From the NCBI GenBank assembly GCA_030248215.1, contig JASANG010001285.1, forward strand, positions 1-64,000: 64,000 nucleotides of DNA, in the 5' to 3' direction. The notes under the pieces were generated by a model. It was not told the DNA's origin and did not search any database. It saw nothing but the letters and a program-made list of their open reading frames with translations. How positions within the stretch are numbered: the stretch's first letter is position 1; every line of letters begins with the position of its first letter. Source of the stretch: Enoplolaimus lenunculus (Eukaryota > Nematoda > Enoplea > Enoplida > Thoracostomopsidae). Both the position numbers and the translations under genes were made by a program. Below are positions 33,301 through 42,573 of this stretch, piece by piece.

Positions 33301-36300
33301 CGTAAAGAGAGATCCGCTGACACTTTGTTCAAACTGGTCTTGGGCTACGGGCGCAGATTGGTGTGGTTGGTCTACGGCAGAGTCACCGTTGTGGACGGGA
33401 CTTTCGAGGGCGAATCCGAACGCCCGGCCGCTGCCGCGGCCGGTGCATGCGATTCCGGAGATAGTGGTAAGGCTATTCTACATTTATACGTGCATGTTTT
33501 TACTTGCCCTGTACAAAAGTGTAGTAGCTCACCAAATGATTGCCGAAATTCAGGCTACCCTCTAGGTTGTTACGATTATAGTTTGTTTTTCAGCTAACTT
33601 TTTGATCAACTAATATAAAATTTTGTGGTAATTTCGACTTGACTCAAAATGGCTGAGCAATTAGCGAGCAGGGCTTCATCGCCCCTAAATCCGAATGCGC
33701 CAGAGTTCCAGCCCTCGACCTCTGAAGCCAGGTGGGTGGCTTCCCACCTGACACCGGAAGTCGAGGCGGAATTAGAGGCAATGCAGTTGCGAAACGCCGC
33801 GGACGACGCACGCAGGGTAATGCTGTTTTTGAGTCAGGTTTATTAGTTGTCTTTGTTCGTAGTTAGTAACCAGTACTAAATCTTTGTCTGAAGTTTTGTT
33901 AGTTGCTAATAAATTTTCTAACTCTTGAGTAATCCTGTTAGTTGTTTGATAATTCATTTGCTTTGCGTTGCGTAGGCTTAAGCGATCCACCCGCATGGTG
34001 GGGACCTAAGCCTAGCTCCCTCTATATATAGTATTTATCACACACCTTAGGCTACACTAATTCATTTCATACCGGTCTGTACTCTGTGTCCTAATTTCGT
34101 TCTTATTTTCCAAGTCTCGCTTTTCTGATGTCTCCGCTGGGTCGACCCGCCTTTTTGTTGGCTTCCTGAGTGCTGGTCTAGTCACCCGCGGGTCGCGTAA
34201 ATACATTGCTTAGTGTGCATAAGCAATATGGAGTACGCATTTTAGCCCTGAAGTGAATTGGTGCTAGTTGAATATTAAGGGTATTTTATCGATTTAGCAA
34301 GTAGCCCGCAGTCGAAAAGGAAATAGTATCGGAAATTTTACCCAGTTGATAAGTAGTCCGTGAATATTGATATCGATTAGAATTAGCAAAGCGTACGCGT
34401 TTTACCTAAATTTGTGATGGTGTGTCGATAAGTTTCAATTAGCGCGAGCCGAAATTCTTTAACAGCTCGCTCAGCCTGTTTAGCTCGCTGTTATCTAATT
34501 TTACCCGTTGTCACCTAGCTTGGTGACAGGTGCTTTCTCTAGTCAGGTACCACCCACCGTTGTGACGGCCTGGTTGCATCGCTGTGCATGGGCGATTCTG
34601 GGCATTAGCGGCTTGTGGCTACGGTTAGGCTTGGGGCTGTTGACTAGACTTGGCCACGTTGGTTGGTTGCTCTTGGTCTGGGCGGGGTTGCTTTGCTCAG
34701 AGCGCACATAAGTGGCGATATAACTCGGGCCGGGAGACCTTTATGTTGGAATCCACGTAACTCTCTCGTGTTGGTGACCTTCGGACTTACCTATCCCAGT
34801 CACGGGACACCGTAAAACTGAAAGAGAGCTATCTAATTTTCCATCATAGGTCAAAAGTTGCCGAGGATAGGCGGCCATAAAACTTTCAGACTTATAACAG
34901 TGTAAAATCTTAATCGCATTATGGCCCGTATTAAATATAGACGACTGCTGCTTGGAAGACAGAAGGACTTATAGACTTGTAGGATTTATATCAGTAACGA
35001 AGGGTGGCAGAGGGCGGGTTACATCAGTCCCCTCTTATTCCTGTCACTAGAAAAGATAGTCGCCCCACCCCCCAAACACGTTCGAAGAGGGTCCAATAAA
35101 ATGTATTACAACTCTATAACTTCGTGGTAAGCGAAAATTTTTGTCTAGTTTGTCAAAGTGGGGGCCCCCAAGGGTCAGCCACCCCCATTTGGGGGATTTG
35201 AGGGGCGCTTTCGCCGCTACTGCTTGATTATCTAGTTGAACCTAAGTAGGGTTTCAGAAACCCAGTCACTGAAAAGTAGCCGAGTATTGTAGAACCTTGC
35301 CGTATGGTTATTGGTCTAACCAAGAGTGGATGATGTCCACCTTGCAGAAGAGTGTGCCACTGACGCGGTAGTACATGGCACAAAATGTACCACCGCGCGT
35401 TGCATATTAGCCCGCTCCCGGCGAGGTGATGGGGCAGTGGTTGTCACACACAATACGTATACCTTTGTGAAAAATGCATGATTTGCTCAACAATACAAGC
35501 GGAGCATTTAAGGGCACTTAAATGTTTTATTTATTTTAGTCAATTAAGCAAACTTGACCCTCTCTAAATAAGGGAGGCTGTAGGCCAAAAACACAACGCT
35601 CACCGGGTGCATTTTTTTGTACACAGAATGAACCCGGTTAAAGACTTTTGTTATAAAGAGCATTATCCGCTCTTGGTTCAACCAAGAGTGGATGATCACT
35701 CTAACAAGAGTGGATGATCACTCTAACAAGAGTGTGCAACTATTGAAATTTGTGTGCTACAAAAGAATGCTCTTTTGTACACAGAATGAACCCAGTTGCA
35801 GACTTTTGTTATAAAGAGCATTATCCACTCTTGGTTGAACCAAGAGTGGATGATCACTGTAACAAGAGTGTGCAACTATCGAAATTTGTGTGCTACAAAA
35901 GAATGCTCTTTTGTACACAGAATGAACCCGGTTGCAGACTTTTGTTATAAAGAGCATTATCCACTCTTGGTTTAACCAAGAATGGATGATCACTCTAACA
36001 AGAGTGTGCAACTATCGAAATTTGTGTGCTACGAAATGTACCACAGGGCGTTGTATTTTTGACCGACCCTCTTATTTAATAGAAGGGGTAGTTGATGTTT
36101 GAAACGTAGAATGCGCATGTATTTAAAATTCTAAACGGAGATAGTTTACAACTGCAATATTTCAACGTGTAAAATGGAAAAAAACTGTCAAACTTGACCA
36201 CCCTCCTCCTTAAATAAGAGGGTCGGCCAATGCGCAACGTGCGCTGGGTACATTCTTTTCTACACAGAATGTACCCTGTTTCATACTCTTATTGAAACAA

Positions 36301-37002
36301 TTATCCACTCTTGGTCCAAAAAATTTCGAGAAATCTTTAAACAGTAGATTAAGTGTATTACTAAGCCTAAGCCTAATCCTAAGCGTTGCAAAAATGTGTT
36401 CCTAAGCCCAAACCTAAGCCTAAGCCTAAGCCTAAGCAAAAAAATGTATTCTAGAATCTAAACCTACTCTTTTTGGACCCACCAGAAACCTGGACGCCCC
36501 ATAAAGTAACATGGGCCAAAATTTCGATAAAATTTCAAAACATGAATTGATTTGGTAAACGTATGAATCGTTTACTTGGAATTTCAATTAAAAGTGCTGA
36601 TAACTTACTTAAAATTTCGGCAATTTTCGACTTGAGCACTTTATTTGAGCGATACCCTGTATACTCGGACGCGTAGGTCCGTTTGCCGTCCACAAGCACA
36701 GCCCCCTGTTCTGCTGCACCATAATCGCAAACATCGTCAACCCCTGCAGCTGCACAAATATCTCTTGTGTCGTGCATAACTCGTAAGACGTATCCTGGCG
36801 GTCGGCCAGAAATTGGAACAAATTTCACCGCAACGTCTGTTTCGGCGTTGATTTCTTTGACACAATTGACAAAGTCAAGTTTACCTTCGATGTCCATTGG
36901 TGTAAATGTTCCGTCTAAGTCAGCGAAAATTATAAATATTTTCGGTTTGGGCACAGGAGTCAAACGGTGTTTGGGATTTGTTGAAATATCAGTCGAGTTC
37001 AT
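30359..37002 (-). CDS. HAD-superfamily phosphatase, IIB-like (three exons, 333 aa)
   Basis: Exons 37002-36609, 32030-31866 and 30801-30359 have consensus borders (TTTTAA/GTAAGT, TGTTTTCAG, GTCG/GTATG, TTCTTCAG), matching phase 1 junctions and a TAA stop. HAD motifs are all present. Motif I is IIFADLDGTFTP (Asp28 nucleophile, Asp30). Motif II is VPISGRPPG. The motif III lysine is in EISKPKAMDIL, and motif IV is LFAGDAENDRHAI. Between motifs II and III lies a cap-sized region of about 130 residues. This order fits the IIB group (sucrose-, trehalose- and mannosylglycerate-phosphate phosphatases, phosphomannomutases). The substrate cannot be assigned, but a soluble Mg-dependent phosphatase is expected. 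The C-terminus is odd: it ends MYCCSHCGK, half a zinc-knuckle-like motif. Intron 1 is 4.6 kb and holds an opposite-strand candidate gene and a satellite. Confidence 0.88.
30854..31066. mobile_element. MITE with GAGTCAAATTGACTC palindromes (CACTGCAAAAA ends)
   Basis: It is a foldback element whose arms contain GAGTCAAATTCGACTC words and TCCGAAATAGGC, ending TTTTTTGCAGTG. It lies just upstream of HAD exon 3, in intron 2. Copies occur at 43482-43709, 51339-51570 and 52779-52989, and a half copy at 49264-49362. Confidence 0.7.
31590..31838. mobile_element. CACTGTAAATT-family MITE in HAD intron 2
   Basis: The right end AATCAACTCACTGGAATTTACAG is clear, and the left end is diverged. It lies about 28 bases from the HAD exon 2 donor. 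Confidence 0.55.
32360..33466 (+). CDS. Possible exons or leader of an antisense transcription unit in HAD intron 1
   Basis: Stretch 32385-32558 (CTGCACAG acceptor, CAAAAA/GTATAA donor) is open for 58 codons in phase 0 with PNGLVSADTALVRKVLSWKE. Stretch 33308-33466 (GATAGTG/GTAAGG donor) is open in two frames. An alternative uninterrupted frame from ATG 32360 runs 102 codons. These GC-richer blocks differ from the AT-rich surroundings and precede the PAM2 open frame, so they may be its noncoding or coding 5' exons, or part of an unrecognised element. Confidence 0.25.
33649..34213 (+). CDS. Candidate small PAM2-motif protein (two exons, 88 aa)
   Basis: ATG at 33649 lies 55 bases after a good acceptor (TTTGTTTTTCAG at 33594). 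The first coding exon ends GCACGCAGG/GTAATG at 33816, and a second (TTATTTTCCAAG acceptor) runs 34115-34213 to TAG in phase 0. Residues 10-23 read ASSPLNPNAPEFQP, an excellent match to the PAM2 consensus (LNPxAxEFxP) that binds the MLLE domain of cytoplasmic poly(A)-binding protein. A Glu/Ala-rich helix-like segment follows (LTPEVEAELEAMQLRN). PAM2 proteins include PAIP1/2, ataxin-2, TOB and LARP4; none matches overall. The exon structure beyond exon 1 is uncertain, and the open frame could belong to a mobile element. It lies antisense inside HAD intron 1. Confidence 0.4.
34214..35560. other. Unassigned, GC-richer stretch
   Basis: The region contains a hydrophobic 67-codon frame at 34508-34711 with no clear splice context. 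Gs and Cs are more frequent than in the flanks. I see no repeat family until the satellite at 35615. Confidence 0.3.
35615..36050. repeat. 136-bp satellite with a near-perfect hairpin in each unit
   Basis: Three units start with TTTTGTACACAGAATGAACCC at 35615, 35773 and 35909. The second-to-third step is 136, and the first unit has an extra 22-base internal duplication. Each unit contains arms CCACTCTTGGTT and AACCAAGAGTGG separated by one base. Related sequence flanks it at 35560-35615 and recurs at 36190-36310, 54170-54250 and 54540-54760, so the satellite derives from a dispersed element. Confidence 0.75.
36318..36520. mobile_element. CTTAGG-type MITE, GGGGCGTCC ends
   Basis: CCTAAGCCTAAGCC runs, AAACCTACTCTTT and GGACCCACCAGAAACCTGG mark the family whose outer ends read AATGTTACTTTAAGGGGCGT. 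Copies are near 32070-32220, 39462-39665, 40208-40390, 41880-42335 and 62430-62620. This copy ends just downstream of HAD exon 1. Confidence 0.6.
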
Positions 37003-37263
37003 TTGAATTTTTGACTGTTGACGTATAAATCTAAAATTAGTTGTTTAAAGTTGACATTAATTTATCACTGATGCATACAGGGGGATGGACAGAGCAGATA
37101 TATCCCCTCTCGAAATGGCTACGGGCACAAAGAAAAACATCACTTTCAACTTTAAACAAAATTTTGAATAACGTTTCGGATCGTAGAAGTTGAATTTGAC
37201 GGAAATACGCCCTCCTGAACTGAAATCCTTGGCTAATCCCTCGATAAGTTCAAGTTTAACTGG

Positions 37264-37460
37264 ATGTGGTACTGTAGTGACCCGAATAAGAGGTGGGGGA
37301 CTGATATATTTATTTGGCATCTCCAGAGGGTACCCCCCTTGTTATTCGGTTACGGACTGTTATTTATTTTCAACCCGCCCTCCGCCACCCTTCGTTACTG
37401 GCATATCTCCGTTATTGCAACTATCCGTTGAATTAAGCGTTGTTTGTCTTGTATCAATAG
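37264..37460. mobile_element. TA-type MITE end (GACCCGAATAAGAGG)
   Basis: ACTGTAGTGACCCGAATAAG and the following block that ends CTACCCTTCG-like sequence match the left half of the complete element at 47255-47705. The right half is missing. A third fragment lies at 60919-61010. Confidence 0.55.
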
Positions 37461-37624
37461 CTTGAGCGATAATGCATGGTTATACTTAGGAATGTATATT
37501 AAAAATTTAAGTACGCTTTAAGCCGGTGGTTGCATTCCGGTGTATAGGCTCAGGGTTAAGGTATAGACTAACTTCTTGTTTAGGCTTAGGTTTAGGCTTA
37601 GGTTTTAGTTATAGGCTTATCCTT

Positions 37625-38050
37625 GCACCATGGTTCGAACAGGAACTAAATTTTGTCGAAACAGGAACATGAACTAAATTTTTCCGAAACAGGAACAGGA
37701 ACAGAAATTGAATTTCTTTTCTGGAACCGGAACAGGAACTGGAATTTGAAATAATTTTCATCATCGATTTTTATTTTGTTGGACTTTTTAGAAAACATGC
37801 CAAAAATGGCTTAAGCGAATTTTGAGCAATTAAACGAAATTGAAGTAATTGCAAAAAACTCATTTTGAAATAACCATTTTTCAAAGACAAAGTTTCCAAT
37901 ATTTAAATGATTTGAAATATGTAATTTGCCACAAAACCGTAAAAATTCCGGTTCCTGCATTTTTGAACGCAGGGACAGGAACTGGAACAGGTATTGAATT
38001 TTTGCTGGAATTCTGGCCGGAACAGGAATTCGGCCTGAACCTGCCTTGCA
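37625..38050. mobile_element. Hexamer MITE, AGGAAC type
   Basis: Both terminal regions are made of GGAACAGGAAC words (TTCGAACAGGAACT at left, CCGGAACAGGAATTCGG at right), with ends CTTGCACC and GCCTTGCAC. It is the same plan as the ACCGGA family with another hexamer. Confidence 0.55.
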
Positions 38051-38333
38051 CTGAGGCTCTTAGGCTTTGGGTTAGGGTTAGAAATATGCTGCTTAAATCA
38101 TTGTTAGTGCGTTTGTTGGATATAGCCCTATTGAAAACTGTAGCGTTCAAAGCTTTTAAGTTATCCTACTGGAGACCTGCGAACACAGCCCGCCCCTCGG
38201 AATAACAAAAGATCAATTAGCTAGTTCGCAGTACATTTTTGAGAACTACTGATAGCTGCAATAAGAAAGCTTATTTAACTGCTGTTGGTTAACGGAATCA
38301 TGAAAGTCGCATCTGCTTTCTGATAGGTCGGAC

Positions 38334-38925
38334 CCAGGCTCGTAGCCAGCTCACCTTGCTGGGGGGGGCTAAAAAATTTTCATGTAGGGCATTCAAGGAT
38401 TTTTAATTAGTTACAAGCAAGGTTGAAAAATTTCTAGGGGGGCCAAAATTGTTCCAGTGGGGGTTGAGCCCCTTCTGCCCGCCCCCCTTGGCTACGGCCC
38501 GGTCGGACCAGGGCCGAACCGTAACCTTATTGTACCTTTTTACGCTTTATCAAGCGGACCTCCAAAATATATATAAAGAAAAATGTTATTTATTTAATGC
38601 AGATATATAAAGCTATACAACTTAAAAGCAAAATTTAATCTTGTACACTTTTGCCCACATTTAAAGGTTTTGGCTTAAGTTTAGAAAAACGCTTATCTAT
38701 GCCTAAGCGTTTGCCTGAATCCCGTAGCCGAAAAGCCAGCTCATGTAAAGATCAGGGGCGGAGCGTTGCTCTGTTGGACTGCAATAGAGCTTAAACTTTA
38801 AGACTATTTTTTGCATAGGCTTAGATACAAACTCATTCTTTACGCTTAAGCTTGGGCTTAGGCTTAGGCTTAGGAATATGCTTATACTATACTGTTACGG
38901 CCGGATTCTATGTATTGGTCCCAAA
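38334..38925. mobile_element. Two MITEs: CGTAGCCAGCTCACCTTGC type and CTTAGG type
   Basis: At 38334-38505, CTCGTAGCCAGCTCACC faces CCTTGGCTACGGCCC. Relatives are at 39108-39262, 45100-45262, 52606-52765 and 61905-62060. At 38739-38925 is a CTTAGG-type copy beginning CATGTAAAGATCAGGGGCGG. Confidence 0.6.
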
Positions 38926-39107
38926 AAGCCTATAGGAAATTTTTGCCAATTTGTTCTCGAACTGGTTAGGGTAGCAAAATGTGCTGAGAAAAAGTGTAAA
39001 GCGAAATATATCACAACAGAAAAACAACATACAAAAAACACCGTTTTTCTGCATTTCCACTCGCTACGCGTTGTTGGTACAGAAAAAGAAATAACGTGTA
39101 TTCAAGC

Positions 39108-40800
39108 ACCATAGCCAAGGTGGGCCAGGGGGTGCTCAGCGCCTTCCTCTGAAAAAATTTTGCCCCCCCTTAGAGAATTTTCAACTTTGCTTGTAACTCA
39201 TTGAAAGCACTTGAATGCCCCCTGGAACATTTTCAGCCCCCACCCCAGCAAGGTGGGCTCACTATGGGTCTGTGTGTAGTGGATAAAATTTGGCTTTATC
39301 CGAGCTTATGTTTGTTGAAAAAATTTAAAAATTTAAAAATAAAAAGGATTGGCAAAAATTTTAATTTTATAGCACACGTGTTTCTATTAATTACGCAAAT
39401 CTGTCCTGAGTGATGGATAGCATATGAATAATAGTTTTGTTTTGGTTTTTAGATTAATAACACGGCCCATGTTTAACTTTTAGGGGCGTCCAGGTTTCTG
39501 GTGGGTCTATAAAGCAATAGGTTTAGATTCCAGATTACATTTTTTGCTTAGGTTTAATTAGCTTAGGATTACGTTTAGGAAATCATTTTTGCAACGCTTA
39601 GGCTCTTAAACTTAGGCTTAGGAATACACTTAATCTACAGTTACGACCCTAAAAGTAACATTGGTCATACCGCACGTGGGATGATGGGCCCATAGCTACC
39701 TGAGGCAATAGGTGACTAGCTTTCCGTAAACATTTGGGCTTCGCTTGTAAAGTTTAATATGGAACGTTGACAGATTCGCCAGTTACAAGCATGGACTAGG
39801 GCGCATATAGTTGAATTTTGTGAGCAGCGAGCTTAGCAGATAACATTTTACAAGAATGATGTATAAAAATTTTCAACTTTTGAAACTGAAATATCCGCAA
39901 CGGATGCAGGTAATGAGGATTGTACGGTCCACAAACAGAGGCGGATCCAAAAATTTTTGACGGGGCTGGAACGGAGTGGGTAGGCAAATGTTGTGAAACG
40001 TAAAAATTGTAAGGTAGGCACCTTACCATTTTATCACAACAAATTCGGCGTAAAAATTGTGAATTTTACAAAAAAATTTTCTGAGGGAAACAATATTGTA
40101 AGGTAGGGAGGGACCTTACCATTTTTACACAGAAAATTTCTGACGGTGGGCGTCCGGACCCCCCTTCCCCGCCTCACCTCTGGATTCGTTCAGAAACTTG
40201 CCAGAAGTATGGCCAATGTTATTTTAAGGGGCGTAACAGTAGATTAAGCTCATTCCTAAGCCTAAACCTAAGCCTAAGCGTTGCAAAAATGTGTTCCTAA
40301 GCCTAAGCCTAAACCTAAGCCTAAGCAAAAATGTAATATAGAATCTAAACCTACTCTTTTACGGACGGACGCCCCTTATGGGCCAGAAGTATTATAAAAC
40401 AGACAATAGCGTATGTTTTACACCTTAACAATTAAAAGTTTGGCGCGGGTCAGAACTGTAAATTTTTCCGCGTTTACTAGCGGGTACCAGCAAGAACCCG
40501 CGGATAATACGTTTTTTAATTTTAAGCACATATACAAACGTACTCAAAAACTCATTTTTGGGCTAGTAGTTAATGATTCTTATTGATGCTGCGTAAAAAC
40601 ATACACGGTAAATTGAATTGAATTGCTTAATCAACGCAGTTAGCAAATTTATTGTTTCGAAGTTGAAATCAGCAAACATTTAACTCTCACTCGCAGTAGA
40701 GTTGATTCGCACTCAGAGTTGAAATAATTCCGGGTGAGTTATCGTTGCAGAATGAGTTTAATCAACTCAGAATACTGAGTTCTGTGAAAGTCCTATCAAT
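39108..40800. mobile_element. MITE cluster of four families
   Basis: In order: CGTAGCC-type fragment 39108-39262; GGGGCGTCC/CTTAGG type 39462-39665; GGCGGATCC/TCTGACGG type 39937-40190; another GGGGCGT/CCTAAG copy 40208-40390; and a degraded CACTGTAAATT-type palindrome 40605-40800. No gene-like frame remains between them. Confidence 0.6.
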
Positions 40801-41404
40801 ACTATTTAAAATCTTACTTTATTTAAACGTTTTGACCTTACACCGGTTTGTGTGAAAAATAAATCTGTGTCATCTCGCCGCCCGTCAACGTGTCGCCCGT
40901 CAACTTGTCGCCAGGGTCGGCGTTAAGATAGTCGGCCCCCAATATGTTCAAATAATTGATTTTCTTAATTAAAGTCATTTTTCTTTTGTTGCAAAGGAAC
41001 CTAAATAATTTCGTGTCAGCAACAAATTGTTAGTTTGCCAAAGTGGCCCCCCCCATGGGTCGGCCCTCCAATTGGGCGTTTTATGGTGGGGGGTGCTTCC
41101 GCCGGCCCTGGTTGTCGTCGAACAATCTAAAACGCATACATAAGCATAATCCTACGCGTAATACAAGCCTAAGCGTAAACCTAAGCATAAATGCTAGACG
41201 ATGAATTGTCGAGTCACTGAAATTTCAGATTACAAGTTGTCAACTCGGCGACGCGTCGTTGTGCGGCAAATTGTTGTGTGTGAGAAATAAAGAGTAACCG
41301 ATTAAAAGCTGCGCACCTGTACGTGGAACGTGAATCCATACGCATCCTAGTCGCACCGAAACCTTCCATTATCTTGTTGTATATATTGCGATGTAATAGC
41401 ACCA

Positions 41405-41426
41405 ATGTTAATATTATTAATATTAA

Positions 41427-41460
<34 letters not shown>

Positions 41461-41462
41461 GC
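41405..41462. repeat. ATT microsatellite
   Basis: About 50 bases of ATT triplets with a few ATTAAT interruptions. It makes a poly-isoleucine stretch in a spurious plus-strand frame. Confidence 0.85.
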
Positions 41463-41784
41463 TAAGATAATATTTGTTCAAGTAATAAATCGAAATCTGT
41501 ACAAATGGAACGTGAACCGCTCGCTATACACTAAAATATTTCTGTATATTTCAGATTTAAAGCTTGGGACAGAATTTTTTAGAAATTTCACTCATTATTT
41601 TACTGTTTTCACTAGACTTCCGTCGTGTGTTCCCAATTCTGTATAGCACATATACACTTCAACGCCGGTAAAACTTCAGCTTTTAGTCTTATATGTCGAA
41701 TTGGTCAACGTATAGATTAGGGACGGATCAGTTTACCAGAGACTGTAGTAAAAGTTTAAGCTTCAGACTAATTTTTTTTGCTTA

Positions 41785-42107
41785 GGCTTTAGGTACATGG
41801 TTAATTGTTACACTTCGACTTTAGGTTTAGGATTAGGAATATGCGATATGCTACGCGTTGATCTATAGATTTGACGGTCAATGTTACTTTTAGCGGTGTA
41901 AACAGTATAGATTAAGCGTATTCCTAAGCCTAAGCCTAAGCGTTGGCTTTAGGTACATGGTTAATTGTTACACTTCGACTTTAGGTTTCGGATTAGGAAT
42001 ATGCGATATGCTACGCGTTGATCTATAGATTTGACGGTCAATGTTACTTTTAGCGGTGTAAACAGTATAGATTAAGCGTATTCCTAAGCCTAAGCCTAAG
42101 CGTTGCA
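41785..42107. repeat. Near-identical 159-bp tandem duplication inside a CTTAGG-type MITE
   Basis: The block from GCTTTAGGTACATGG through CCTAAGCCTAAGCG occurs twice in direct repeat. I see one difference (GTTTAGG versus GTTTCGG), so the duplication is young. A further MITE piece with its own repeated segment (AATCACAACCTACNCTTTTA) follows to 42335. Confidence 0.75.
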
Positions 42108-42573
42108 AGAATGTGTTCGTAACCTAAAGACTAAGCCTAAGTCTAAGCCTAAGCAAAAAATGTTACCTAGAATCACAACCTACGCTTTTATAAACCCACC
42201 ACAAACACGGACGCCCGCGTTCGTAAGCCTAAGCCTAAACCTAAGCCTAAAAGCCTAAGCAAAAAATGTTACACAGAATCACAACCTACTCTTTTATAAA
42301 CCCACCACAAACACGGACGCCCCTTAAAGTAACATGGACCAATTTGAGGATGAATCAAATCCACACATTTTTAGATTAAAAGGTAATGGTACCGGATTTA
42401 TTTGTATTAATCTAGAAAAAGACAGCATTTTACAGGAACAAACATATTTAATATTTATACATTCGAAATGGGTTGCACTTTTCTATTTCCTTAAACCCTT
42501 CAGTTCACAAGCTATAAACTATTAAACCTAAGCGGAAATGAGCCACACCTGACCGACTTATGCAGATTTGACT

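Noticed and set aside
41323-41646. Plus-strand frame of 107 codons
   Set aside because: It runs through the ATT microsatellite and has a poly-Ile core with no motif.
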